Positions 19,401 through 27,034 of a DNA stretch of 64,000 bases are shown piece by piece. The notes beneath the pieces are model-generated. The model was not told the origin of the DNA. It did no database searches and worked only from the letters and a program-made list of their open reading frames with translations. Both the position numbers and the translations under genes were made by a program. How positions within the stretch are numbered: the stretch's first letter is position 1; each line of letters opens with the position of its first letter. This DNA is from a bacterium (lineage in GTDB: Bacteria > UBP14 > UBA6098 > 4484-93). The DNA lies in NCBI GenBank assembly GCA_021158465.1, contig JAGGUN010000006.1:6631-70630 (forward strand). Reading direction: 5' to 3'.

Positions 19401-19599
19401 GGGATGAGTTCCTCATAGGTGCTCCAATGATGAGATCAGGATGTTCATCTCCTATCAGATTTACGCCGCAGGCTGACCAACCATAATATGCACCTGACTC
19501 ATCACCTGCAAAACTCTTAAAGAGGGATAATGTATCCTGTGCGTCCGCGGACCCAAAGGCAGCGGCGATCAGAATGAGTGTGAGAACGAAGGTTCTCAT
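16489..19599 (-). CDS. Secreted FG-GAP repeat protein with T9SS C-terminal domain
   Basis: 1036 residues from the ATG at 19599, preceded by CAGGAGGG. Signal peptide (about 1-20, cleaved near ADAQ), then seven FG-GAP/integrin-alpha-like repeats in the first 440 residues. Six carry a clear calcium-binding core of the type GDINGDGFDDVAVG; the first is degenerate. The middle holds Ig-like beta domains. The end is a type A T9SS sorting domain (YPNPFNSTVHF, then GLYLVRL, RRRVLFLR). It is likely a calcium-stabilised surface adhesin or binding protein. It has its own promoter and is followed eight bases later by the two ABC exporter genes. Confidence 0.88.
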   Translation of the reverse strand: MRTFVLTLILIAAAFGSADAQDTLSLFKSFAGDESGAYYGWSACGVNLIGDEHPDLIIGAPMRNSSRGAVFIYRGGPDMDSLPDFIIEGEEERDQFGISVSPAGDFNGDGFSDLLVGANVSLGIGKAYIFFGGPSFDGVPDVEMSGREFVDNYGYAVTGLGDINGDGFDDVAVGALYNDALGDRTGQVYIYLGGVAGDGEADIELTGLDSLNDFGCDLDGGYDINGDGAPDLIVGSVQAGRYWEAPGLAEIFFGGEPLDTVPDVIVSGEEPMDFFGGVVTGIGDMNGDGYDDFASGAYHHHGDAESSGKVYVYLGGEEPDSIPDLVIEGHGEEQNLGTNISSVGDINGDGFFDLAVASSYDPVTGAHGGMVSIYFGGEILDTIPDIVMFAENPGDRFGWDISRIGDINGDGYEDIVITAPLADCYREDDGKAYIYLGYASNRPPEAELLFPPIGAVSSCPDQRITFLITDDSDIDTESIHLLVNGVEYTTDSSELSFLDSLLEFHPSNPFTNGDTVRFSLVNLSDTEGASLGEPVSGYFVVDTEPPTAGVISPSPWDVLRTRQPEIVFTLWDNISGVNYDSITLVINDSIVSVPDSALTFTGETLVISTVRAGIVLDDGETLSICLRDVMDSPDICSPNRLDGAVCTEFEVNLVFTCELVVSSFPLNPRRLYFGLARGATDGFDFLVDRIMLPPVGAAVDAKFYIEDERYPALHHLANDYRGTDSDTTVWRIETSGEGEATVSWNPEMLGEGVFLLNNWLDMKSYNSFQFTLGETLTIHFFFKPQIEFPIQLADGWNLISLPVYPSSYRTDELFPSLAFAYDNQSGRFFAPGQHITGLGYFVHSSLPETTLIVGIPIEKIRTKLFPGWNLISATSETASLPGGLVIPPAYRFSTSPPLYLPETELYPGNGYWVLSRGEGMLDIPAEVTRYLLPIPDDPSYLKMFGALPPFITREDTTYTDKVLIYPNPFNSTVHFSASNGEIERIEIFNINGEIVFHTEVNGKTVSWEPKSLPSGLYLVRLKTSGRTARRRVLFLR

Positions 19600-19616
19600 T
19601 TTCCCTCCTGCTCTAA

Positions 19617-19644
19617 CTGATAAAAATCTATCAAAGTTTGTCAA
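19617..19644 (-). promoter_or_regulatory. Promoter candidate for FG-GAP/ABC exporter unit
   Basis: Minus strand TTGACA (19639-19644), 16-base spacer, TATCAG (19617-19622, 4 of 6 to consensus), followed by a short leader with CAGGAGGG before the ATG at 19599. A/T-rich sequence lies just upstream of the -35. The leader is short, so the -10 assignment is tentative. Confidence 0.45.
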
Positions 19645-19648
19645 AAAA

Positions 19649-20935
19649 TCAAATCCTTTGTTTGGAGAAGCGTCCTGCCTCGGTGAAGATGGAGTCCTTC
19701 CGCGAGATGATATGCCCGACGAGGCTTGCTACCATAGTGGGGAGGACAAGTGGTATTCCTGCTGCCTCCGCGGAGAATATTGTCATAGCGAGAGGGGTGT
19801 TCGTTGACGATGCGAAGAATGATAATGCACCGGCAACAGAGGCTATCTCCGGGGGGATGCCAAGAGGGAGTTGTCCGAAGAACGCACCGACAGCAGCCCC
19901 TATGAAAAATGTCGGAAGTACCAGCCCACCAGCAGCCCCAGAACCAACTGTCAGCCCTGTAGCAACTATTTTCCCAGCAAGAAGAAAGATAATGACAAGG
20001 GGCGCAATCTCGCCAGGGTTCTCAAAGAGTGCGTTTATCGTTTCATATCCCAGCCCCCAGATGTGTAGCTCTTTCCCTATGAAGATGTAGTTTATCGCAT
20101 ACAGTATCGAAAGGATCACACCTGCAAATGCGGTCTTCAGATAGAGCTTCTTCTTCCACCTGCTGAAGGAAAGCTGCACGGTCCGGAAAAACCTTGTCCA
20201 GAAACTTGATACAACACCAGATAGGATTCCAAGAAGAATGTAGGTAACAATATTCTTCGGTGGGAGGTTGTAATTATGGATGCTTGAAGGGATTGAGAAG
20301 TACAATGCATTTGGCAAAAGCTGAATATAGACGAGGTGAGCCGAGATGCTTGCGAACCCAGAGAGAGCGATAGAACGGTACTCTATGTTGTTTAGGAAGA
20401 AAAGCTCGGCGCCGAAGACAGCCCCTGCAATGGGAGCGTTAAATAGAGCCGAGAACGAAGCTGCAACCCCTGCGATGACAACGTACCGAAGTGAAATCCG
20501 CCTAAGGATGGGTAGTCTTCCAAGGTTGGATGCCCAAGCGGCAGATACCATAATTGCCGGTCCCTCTCTCCCACCACTTCCACCGAAGGCAACCGTCGCC
20601 GTGTAAGCGAGTATCTCCACGGGAATGCTGAGTATCCCCATAGTCCCCTTTTCCCTGTGAACAGCCGCAAACACCCTGACAAGCCCGTGTCGGGTCCTCC
20701 GAGAACTCTTGGAGATTATAAGCCCCGAAAGAAATAGACCAACAGGAGGCAAAAGAATAACACCCCAGAGGCGCGATAGGGCGGGAGAAATTGCCTCTAT
20801 ACCAAGAAACAAGAACAGCTGGAAGATATAGATGAGACCGCCTGTCGTGGTACCGATGAATACCCCTGCAACAATCCATCGGAAGCACTCAACAAGCTGC
20901 CCATTGAGGCTCTTCCAATATCCGTTCCTATACAT
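19649..20935 (-). CDS. ClC-family chloride channel/transporter
   Basis: 428 residues, about ten or more membrane helices. ClC signatures: GGSGGREGP (about 118-126) with Glu124 at the gating-glutamate position, FNAPIAG after it, and GSGAAGGLVLP further on. The first anion-filter motif (GSGIP in E. coli ClC) is not recognisable, reading around SRRTRHG. It therefore moves chloride or another anion, but whether as channel or H+ antiporter cannot be decided. The start at 20935 has GAGG unusually close to the ATG and no alternative ATG nearby. Confidence 0.85.
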   Translation of the reverse strand: MYRNGYWKSLNGQLVECFRWIVAGVFIGTTTGGLIYIFQLFLFLGIEAISPALSRLWGVILLPPVGLFLSGLIISKSSRRTRHGLVRVFAAVHREKGTMGILSIPVEILAYTATVAFGGSGGREGPAIMVSAAWASNLGRLPILRRISLRYVVIAGVAASFSALFNAPIAGAVFGAELFFLNNIEYRSIALSGFASISAHLVYIQLLPNALYFSIPSSIHNYNLPPKNIVTYILLGILSGVVSSFWTRFFRTVQLSFSRWKKKLYLKTAFAGVILSILYAINYIFIGKELHIWGLGYETINALFENPGEIAPLVIIFLLAGKIVATGLTVGSGAAGGLVLPTFFIGAAVGAFFGQLPLGIPPEIASVAGALSFFASSTNTPLAMTIFSAEAAGIPLVLPTMVASLVGHIISRKDSIFTEAGRFSKQRI

Positions 20936-20981
20936 ACCTCTAATCTAAGAATTTTTCTACAAAATCAAGCGTTTTAATCCG

Positions 20982-21009
20982 TTGCGTTGAGGATGTTTTT
21001 TTGTATATT
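20982..21009 (+). promoter_or_regulatory. Weak promoter candidate before the uracil-DNA glycosylase gene
   Basis: TTGCGT (20982-20987), 16-base spacer, TATATT (21004-21009) on the + strand. It would leave only about nine bases of leader before the ATG at 21025, so it is a doubtful assignment. The 89-base gap between the divergent ClC and glycosylase genes holds nothing else I can recognise. Confidence 0.25.
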
Positions 21010-21024
21010 TGCATCAAAGATAAA

Positions 21025-21786
21025 ATGACCATCGACGAACTAAATCAGCAGATAAGAGGATGCAGCAGGTGTAGGCTATCGGAGACGAGGAGGAACGCTA
21101 TCTGCGGTCAGGGGAAACGAAACGCCAGATTGATGCTGATAGCGCAAGCACCCGGAGAAAATGAGGATAGAGAAGGAAAGATGTTTATTGGTCCCTCTGG
21201 GAAGGTGTTGGATGAACTGTTGGAAGCCTCCGGGGTCAAACGGGAAGAGATTTATATGACAAATCTGATTAAATGTATGCTCCCAAAGTATAGAAGACCA
21301 AAGCAAGACGAGATCGATATTTGCGGTGAGTATCTTCTCAAGGAGATAGAAATAGTAGATCCCGATATACTAATTCCACTGGGTTATTATGCAACCAGAT
21401 ATATCTTTGAGAGATATGCTATTCCGGTGCCGCCTAAGCCAGAGTTCCGTGAAGTTTATGGCAAGCTTATTCTCACCGACGATAGGAAGATATTCCCTTT
21501 GAGACACCCTGTAGCTCCTCTCTATCAGCCGTCTGTCAAGGAAGAAATGCTGAAAAACTACTGCAGGATGCGTTTTCTTCTCACGGATTGTAAATGGTAT
21601 CCTGTGTGTCCAATGAAGAGGTTCTACGAAGAGGGTAGATTGGATAGGAGATGGATAGAGCTTTACTGCAAGGGGGATTGGGGAAACTGCGTTCGATATC
21701 AGATGGAGGAGAAAGGAGAACCACATCCGGATTGGATGCTTCCCGATGGTTCTGTTGACGAAAGATTGCGCGAAGGGGGCTTATGA
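21025..21786 (+). CDS. Family 4 (4Fe-4S) uracil-DNA glycosylase with C-terminal Cys extension
   Basis: 253 residues from ATG 21025; an in-frame TTG at 21001 is less likely. Removes uracil from DNA. Family 4 motifs: CSRC near the N-terminus, APGENEDREGKMFIGPSG (uracil pocket), a KCMLP...C pair supplying the other cluster ligands, and HPVAPLYQPS as motif 2. Beyond the normal end there is a tail of about 60 residues with four more Cys (WYPVCPMKRF, then YCKGDWGNC) ending in PHPDWMLPDGS. I do not recognise the tail's function; it looks like a further metal-binding element. The gene overlaps the next one by four bases. Confidence 0.88.
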   Translation: MTIDELNQQIRGCSRCRLSETRRNAICGQGKRNARLMLIAQAPGENEDREGKMFIGPSGKVLDELLEASGVKREEIYMTNLIKCMLPKYRRPKQDEIDICGEYLLKEIEIVDPDILIPLGYYATRYIFERYAIPVPPKPEFREVYGKLILTDDRKIFPLRHPVAPLYQPSVKEEMLKNYCRMRFLLTDCKWYPVCPMKRFYEEGRLDRRWIELYCKGDWGNCVRYQMEEKGEPHPDWMLPDGSVDERLREGGL

Positions 21787-22625
21787 AAAGGATATTTATT
21801 CTTATCACTATTCTTTTGCCAGATGTTGTTTTCGCATTGCCCCTGCCGAGATACGGTGTTTGGGCTGATCTCTCGCGGGATAAATATCTCCTTGTCGATA
21901 CCCGCTTCTCCTACCGTGATTATACCCGTTTCTATTCGCCAGGGCACGCTGGGTTTGTCGAGCTCAAGGATTCCATGCTCGTCGAGCGAATGCTCGAAGC
22001 AGATGTAACATTTTCACCGACCAGAGAAATATTCATTCAGGCTCGTATCCCTTATAAAGAGCGTTTCTTCCTCTTTGATACAAGGGAAAAGGTAAGTGGG
22101 ATGGGTGACATAGTTACAATTTTGGGCTACCGGAACCGCGTATCGGATGAGGTCCCTTGCCTTTTTGTCGGGGCAAGCTTCCCCACTGGTGATACGACCT
22201 CGGTCTCTCCACTTGGAACAGGTAGCTTTGATGTAACAGTTGGCGTGTCAAGCATCACTCGGGACTATCAGGACAATGAGGCGCTCGACTTCTCTGGACA
22301 TCTTGCGATATGGCTTCGTAATCTGACAGGAGATAAGAACAAGGGGCTTTCCAATGAGGCGGAGATAGACTACTGGATTAGATACCCTGTCTATATCGCT
22401 GACAAGCCAAGGTTGGGATTAACTGGGGAGGTATACATCCTTCTCGGAGAGGATATAAAGGGACACTACTTAGTCGATTTGACGCTCGGTATGTTTTTTA
22501 CGCCTGTCGGCTGGGCGACGGTTGAGCTTTTCTGCAGCTATCCTGCTTTATCGAAGGAGAGGGAAAATTATCGGTTTTCGCCCTCGTTGAGGCTGTCCCT
22601 TTCCGTTCCGAGAGGGGGCAAATAG
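21783..22625 (+). CDS. Predicted outer-membrane beta-barrel protein, function unknown
   Basis: 280 residues: signal peptide (about 1-18), then alternating amphipathic strands throughout. A FPTGDTTS turn resembles that seen in barrel families such as the MetA-type channels. The end, SPSLRLSLSVPRGGK, does not show the classical C-terminal Phe. No catalytic motif is visible. It is translationally coupled to the glycosylase gene (ATGA overlap) although the functions seem unrelated, and its last 58 bases overlap the end of the convergent rnfG. Confidence 0.6.
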   Translation: MKRIFILITILLPDVVFALPLPRYGVWADLSRDKYLLVDTRFSYRDYTRFYSPGHAGFVELKDSMLVERMLEADVTFSPTREIFIQARIPYKERFFLFDTREKVSGMGDIVTILGYRNRVSDEVPCLFVGASFPTGDTTSVSPLGTGSFDVTVGVSSITRDYQDNEALDFSGHLAIWLRNLTGDKNKGLSNEAEIDYWIRYPVYIADKPRLGLTGEVYILLGEDIKGHYLVDLTLGMFFTPVGWATVELFCSYPALSKERENYRFSPSLRLSLSVPRGGK

Positions 22626-23158
22626 GAGAAAAGCTCATTCAATGATCTTTTTATAGAGTTTGTGACAGCCCGTGATGTGATGGTTGCTCCCGTGATCGCC
22701 TTTACCTTGCCTCCATCCTTGTCCACCAGAAGCTCATTTGTGGTAAGTCCTATGAACTGCTTCTGGAACCAATCATCCTGTGAGTGTGTTCCGAGCCCTG
22801 GAGTCTCCTGCTGGTAGACAACCTTAACACCTCTTATCCTGCCGGTCTTATCCATTCCAACAATTGTCCTGACAGTCGATGAGAAGCCGCTTCCATACGC
22901 CGTTGTAACATACCCCAGAGATACTGTGGTGTCCGGGTTTTTGTATGCCTCGTAGTATTCCTTACCGTTTTTTGTCTCCCTCCGGATAAATACCGCTGCA
23001 TCGGGCATAACGGACCTTATCGCCTGCTGTTTCTCGAGCCTTTCCTGCTCCTCTATCTTTGGGCGAGTAATCGAGTTAATCTTGCCAAGAGCCACCGCCG
23101 CAACGATCGTCACAATGAAAAGTGTTCCTCCGAGCTTCAGTATTCCATCGGGTTTCAC
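22568..23158 (-). CDS. rnfG: Rnf complex subunit G (FMN-binding)
   Basis: 196 residues. One N-terminal membrane helix, then the periplasmic FMN-binding domain. The covalent FMN attachment motif is GATITSRAVTN near residue 180. Rnf couples ferredoxin:NAD+ electron transfer to Na+ or H+ movement. The start is taken as the GTG at 23158, which overlaps the rnfD stop (GTGA) and has GGAGGT about nine bases upstream; an ATG at 23197 would overlap rnfD by 43 bases. It is the last gene of this Rnf group, as no rnfE, rnfA or rnfB follows. Confidence 0.9.
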   Translation of the reverse strand: MKPDGILKLGGTLFIVTIVAAVALGKINSITRPKIEEQERLEKQQAIRSVMPDAAVFIRRETKNGKEYYEAYKNPDTTVSLGYVTTAYGSGFSSTVRTIVGMDKTGRIRGVKVVYQQETPGLGTHSQDDWFQKQFIGLTTNELLVDKDGGKVKAITGATITSRAVTNSIKRSLNELFSYLPPLGTERDSLNEGENR

Positions 23159-24192
23159 TTCTTCTTGACCTCCCCGAATATTCTCGGCTTCGTCCACCGG
23201 TCGATGAGCGGCACAGTGATATTCATAAGCAGGATAGAGTATGATACCCCCTCAGGATATCCACCGAACCGCCTTATCAAAACCGTCAAGACACCCGCGC
23301 CAAGTCCGAATATCCATCTTCCTTTTGGTGTTATCGGGCTTGTAACCATATCGGTTGCCATAAAGAATGCACCCAACATAAGCCCGCCTGTGAACAGTTG
23401 GAAGGGAACATTTCCATGGAAAAATCCGCTTTCTCCTCCAAGTATCCAGCCAAGTAGAGCCACCGTTCCGATGTATGAGACGGGTATCCTCCAATCAACT
23501 ATCTTGACTATTATGAGGATAATCCCTGTCAATATTATAAGAGCGGCTGATGTCTCACCGATGCATCCGCCTATCTTTCCCCAGAACATATTTTGCCAAC
23601 CAGAATACAGCCCCTTGATGGTTTGGTTAGCCTGTGAGACTTTCTCCGCTCCCGATGCCGGGTCTCGGACTATCTTTGCCGCCAGTTTGAAGGCGTTAAG
23701 CGGTGTAGCTGTGGTCACCGCAGCGATGCCCGAAAGTGTTCCACCCTTTGGCGGTATCCAGAGTGTTGTCATCTGCACCGGCCAAGACGCCATCAAGAAT
23801 GCCCTTCCAATGAGTGCCGGATTGAGCGGATTATACCCCAGTCCTCCAAACGCATGTTTGCCTATTGCAATCCCGACAAACGCCCCAACAACAGGCATCC
23901 AGTAGGGCACCCCCGGTGGTAGATTGAAAGCGAGGAGCATCCCCGTTATAATTGCACTACCATCAAGCGCGGTTATGGGAATTTTCCTTATTGCCTGGAT
24001 TGCCGCTTCTGTTCCGACTGCCGATGCCACGGCGATAAGTGTTAGAATGAGCGCCCTCGGACCGAACAGATATGTGGCAAACACGAGCTCAGGTATGAGC
24101 GCTAAGACCACTGCATACATAATCTTTGGAACGCTGTATCGCCCCTTGAGATGGGGTGCTGGTGTAACAATGAGTTTTGCGCTGTTAGCCAT
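23155..24192 (-). CDS. rnfD: Rnf complex subunit D
   Basis: 345 residues with multiple membrane helices. The N-terminal APHLKGRYSV and the later TTATPLNAFK motif, the region of the covalently FMN-modified Thr, identify RnfD (NqrB-like). It overlaps rnfC by eight bases and rnfG by four, so all three are one translational block. It forms the membrane part of the redox-driven ion pump together with RnfE/A, which are not in this window. Confidence 0.92.
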   Translation of the reverse strand: MANSAKLIVTPAPHLKGRYSVPKIMYAVVLALIPELVFATYLFGPRALILTLIAVASAVGTEAAIQAIRKIPITALDGSAIITGMLLAFNLPPGVPYWMPVVGAFVGIAIGKHAFGGLGYNPLNPALIGRAFLMASWPVQMTTLWIPPKGGTLSGIAAVTTATPLNAFKLAAKIVRDPASGAEKVSQANQTIKGLYSGWQNMFWGKIGGCIGETSAALIILTGIILIIVKIVDWRIPVSYIGTVALLGWILGGESGFFHGNVPFQLFTGGLMLGAFFMATDMVTSPITPKGRWIFGLGAGVLTVLIRRFGGYPEGVSYSILLMNITVPLIDRWTKPRIFGEVKKK

Positions 24193-25510
24193 CTTGTTTC
24201 CTGCTTCTTATAATGTTTGTCACCTCGGACTTTCCATACTTTATGAGCTGGACAAGGTTGCGCTCCGAAGGGCAGATAAAGGAGCAGGAGCCGCACTCGA
24301 TACAATCCAATATATGGTTATCCTCTGCCTGCTCCCAGTTTGAGTTCTCTACGAAATCTGCAAGCTCAGTCGGGACCAGATTCATTGGGCAAACATCTAC
24401 ACATTTTGCGCATCGGATGCAAGGTTTCGGCTCATTGACTGTGGCTTCTTTTTGCCCCAAAATGAGTATCCCACTTGTCCCTTTGATGATGGGGAACTCG
24501 TCGGTATACTGTGCAATTCCCATCATAGGACCGCCTACAATGATCTTTGCTGGTGGTTGGCTTGTGCCGTCGCAGGCGGATATGAGCTCCTTTGCCTGTG
24601 TCCCGATCCTGACAAGGAGGTTCGCCGGTGTGTTCACGATCGAGCCAGTGACAGTTACCACTCGCTCGATGAGCGGAGTTCCAAGCACTACAGCATCAAA
24701 TAAAGCTTTCGCTGTTCCAACATTCTGGACATAGGCTCCAACATCGAAAGGCAAGCCGCCCGAGGGAACCTCCCTACCCGTCAGAGCCTTTATTAATTGC
24801 TTCTCAGCGCCCTGCGGATACTTCGTCCTGAGCGATACAACCGTTATATTGTCCCCTGAAAGCCTTTGTGATAATACCTTCACAGCCTCGGGCTTGTTAT
24901 CTTCTATGGCGATGAATCCGTTTTCCGCGCCGAGGGTATACATTATCATCTTCATCCCCTCGATGATCTCGTCGGGGAATTCGAGCATGAGCCTGTAATC
25001 CGCGGTGAGATACGGTTCACACTCCGCACCGTTTAGAATGACTGTGTCTATCTTTTTGCCCTCCGGAGGTGAGAGCTTAACATGCGTCGGGAATGTTGCT
25101 CCACCCATACCAGCAAGACCAGCATTTCTCGCAATCTCGATAATATCCTTTGGAGAAAGAGATTGCCAATCCTCAACAGTTCTTAGCTCAGAGGAGAAAT
25201 GCTCCTCGCCATCATTCTCGATTATGATTGTATCAACCTTTCTGCCGAGTGGATGGTGGAAAGGTTCAATCGATTTGACAACCCCAGAGACGGATGAATG
25301 CACAGGAACAGAGACAAACCCTGCAGGCTCAGTTAGCCTCTGCCCTTTATCAACTTTATCTCCCCTTGCAACAATCGGTTTCCCTGGTGCTCCAATATGC
25401 TGGGAGACAGGGATGTATAAAATCTTTGGCGGGGCAACCTTCCTTATCGGCTTTTCCTCAGTAAGCTCCTTGTGTTCCGGTGGATGAACTCCTCCTTTGA
25501 ATTGCATCAT
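24185..25510 (-). CDS. rnfC: Rnf complex subunit C (NADH-binding, 4Fe-4S)
   Basis: 441 residues from the ATG at 25510, with AGGAAAGGG upstream. Domain order: biotinyl-lipoyl-like N-terminal part (MMQFKGGVHPPEHK, HSSVSGVV), NuoF-like NADH/FMN domain (GMGGATFPTHVK, LNGAECEPY), then two 4Fe-4S motifs, CIRCAKCVDVCP and CIECGSCSFICP. It is the peripheral subunit where NAD(H) reacts. It has a separate promoter candidate in the 69-base gap after thyX. Confidence 0.95.
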   Translation of the reverse strand: MMQFKGGVHPPEHKELTEEKPIRKVAPPKILYIPVSQHIGAPGKPIVARGDKVDKGQRLTEPAGFVSVPVHSSVSGVVKSIEPFHHPLGRKVDTIIIENDGEEHFSSELRTVEDWQSLSPKDIIEIARNAGLAGMGGATFPTHVKLSPPEGKKIDTVILNGAECEPYLTADYRLMLEFPDEIIEGMKMIMYTLGAENGFIAIEDNKPEAVKVLSQRLSGDNITVVSLRTKYPQGAEKQLIKALTGREVPSGGLPFDVGAYVQNVGTAKALFDAVVLGTPLIERVVTVTGSIVNTPANLLVRIGTQAKELISACDGTSQPPAKIIVGGPMMGIAQYTDEFPIIKGTSGILILGQKEATVNEPKPCIRCAKCVDVCPMNLVPTELADFVENSNWEQAEDNHILDCIECGSCSFICPSERNLVQLIKYGKSEVTNIIRSRKQDG

Positions 25511-25538
25511 AGTATCCCTTTCCTGAAATTGGAGATTA

Positions 25539-25566
25539 AATTTATTGCGCAAAGGTTGGATGTCAA
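25539..25566 (-). promoter_or_regulatory. Promoter candidate for rnfCDG
   Basis: Minus strand TTGACA (25561-25566), 16-base spacer, TAAATT (25539-25544). Leader to the rnfC ATG at 25510 is about 20-25 bases and includes AGGAAAGG. Supports rnfCDG being transcribed independently of thyX. Confidence 0.5.
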
Positions 25567-25579
25567 GAAAAACTGACTG

Positions 25580-27034
25580 TTATATCTCGGAATATCGTTT
25601 TCTCACCTCGTCAAACTTCCCACAACTCCTTTTCCCCTCAGGGCAGTATCCGAGGCGGATACATCTTGGACCAGCCTTCTTGAAAATGATAGGCGCAACC
25701 TCTTTCACAAGTGTAAGCATCTTCTCGGCAACAACTTTTATCTCCCACTGGGCTCGGTTACAGGTGCGAAGCCCGAAGAAATGATATAGTTCCCTCGCAT
25801 TCATAGTCGTTATGATCTCTGTTGTATTCCCTGAAAGGTATGTATAAACAGCTGTCTCTTTTGGCACACCAGATGCAAGGAATTTCTCATACAAGCCCTC
25901 TGAGCGTCGGAACGCTTCCTTGTAAAGGCGTAGAAGCTCTTTTCTCCTTTTTATCGTTTCCGGAATAACGAAGTTCCTACTCTTGCCGATATCGGTAAGG
26001 CTGGGTATAACGGGTGAGTGCATCCTGTGGCGTGTTATATGTGTCAGGGCAGGGAGTGAAATGCCTCTTATCCTAAAGCAGAAGCTTGCCTGCTCAAGAG
26101 CCCTCTCTCGCAGGGAACAAAGAACGGAATCCAAAACGCTCTCGAAAAGCTCCTTTGTGTATAGATTCCTTATTGTCTCTGTGTCTCCCAGGCTTTTCTC
26201 CATAACTGCAGCAGTGAATACAACCCTTTCCGGGTCAGGTGTATAGGAGAGGAGTTCAACGGTTGGCTCCCTCTCCTCGGAACGAGTAAGGTTCCGTTCC
26301 CTCGATAGCTTGTGGATGAAGTCGCCCTCTGCTGGTTTTTCCACAAGGTTCCCGAGATTAGAGAATATACCAGGAAGAACTCTTTGCATCTCCTCGAGCA
26401 ATCTTTCTCCCACCCATCTTATCTCGGGGAAGTTCTTTCCCCTGCCGTGGATCGCCTGGGATATAATATTCATCATCTCCCGCGCATTCGCCGTGAAGAA
26501 TAGGTTGGTCTTGAAGCTATATGGCAGGACAAACCTCGCATCCTCCTGTGGGATGCCAGCTTTGGTGAGTCTGCGATATGTCTCGAAGAGGAACTGCATA
26601 ACCGAGATGTATCGTCGGTAAAGCCCTTTTTCCCCTATCTCAGGAATAATGTATGGGTAAGATGTAGTAAGCCCTGGGAAGAGCGGTAGCTCTGGCTCTG
26701 GCAATATCCTCGGGACGATGAACCCTGCCTCCGAGTAGTCGACATACCGCCTCGATTGGACGGTGAAGGAGGCGAGCCTGAACTCTATCAAGAACTGCTC
26801 GACAAGGGCGGAAACATTCTCAATAGCAAATGTAAAGCCGGAATGCTCGATGACCGATAGATGCCCCATACTCGCCACACGGAAAAGGGAATCTGCCTGC
26901 CCGCCTGGTGGCGTCGAATTGAATATATCTGTCGCACTTCCCTCTTTGTAGGAGAGTCTTGTTGCCGCGGTCAATACCCTCTGCGGGTCAGGTGTGGAAG
27001 CTATAAGTGATACACGGGGAGAACTCTTCCTCAT
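25580..27034 (-). CDS. thyX: Tandem-domain flavin-dependent thymidylate synthase (ThyX-like)
   Basis: 484 residues, about twice a normal ThyX (about 220-250). Two ThyX-like domains at about 8-230 and 257-465. Domain 1 keeps the His/Glu-His element (HLSVIEH, 58-64) and SFTVQSRRYV (89-98) but has EFR where the FAD-binding RHR belongs. Domain 2 has RHR (335-337) and the C-terminal NAREL...LRTCNRAQWEI block (412-432) but lacks the other elements. The halves therefore look complementary. A Cys-rich tail (Cys458, 464, 471) follows. It should make dTMP with FADH2 and methylene-tetrahydrofolate if the split site works. Its ATG overlaps the smpB stop by one base. Confidence 0.8.
   Translation of the reverse strand: MRKSSPRVSLIASTPDPQRVLTAATRLSYKEGSATDIFNSTPPGGQADSLFRVASMGHLSVIEHSGFTFAIENVSALVEQFLIEFRLASFTVQSRRYVDYSEAGFIVPRILPEPELPLFPGLTTSYPYIIPEIGEKGLYRRYISVMQFLFETYRRLTKAGIPQEDARFVLPYSFKTNLFFTANAREMMNIISQAIHGRGKNFPEIRWVGERLLEEMQRVLPGIFSNLGNLVEKPAEGDFIHKLSRERNLTRSEEREPTVELLSYTPDPERVVFTAAVMEKSLGDTETIRNLYTKELFESVLDSVLCSLRERALEQASFCFRIRGISLPALTHITRHRMHSPVIPSLTDIGKSRNFVIPETIKRRKELLRLYKEAFRRSEGLYEKFLASGVPKETAVYTYLSGNTTEIITTMNARELYHFFGLRTCNRAQWEIKVVAEKMLTLVKEVAPIIFKKAGPRCIRLGYCPEGKRSCGKFDEVRKRYSEI

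Noticed and set aside
16489-19599. Tandem DNA repeats or CRISPR-like array on the minus strand near 18-19.4 kb
   Set aside because: The repeats are codon-level FG-GAP motifs within one open frame, spaced about 180-200 bases and imperfect.
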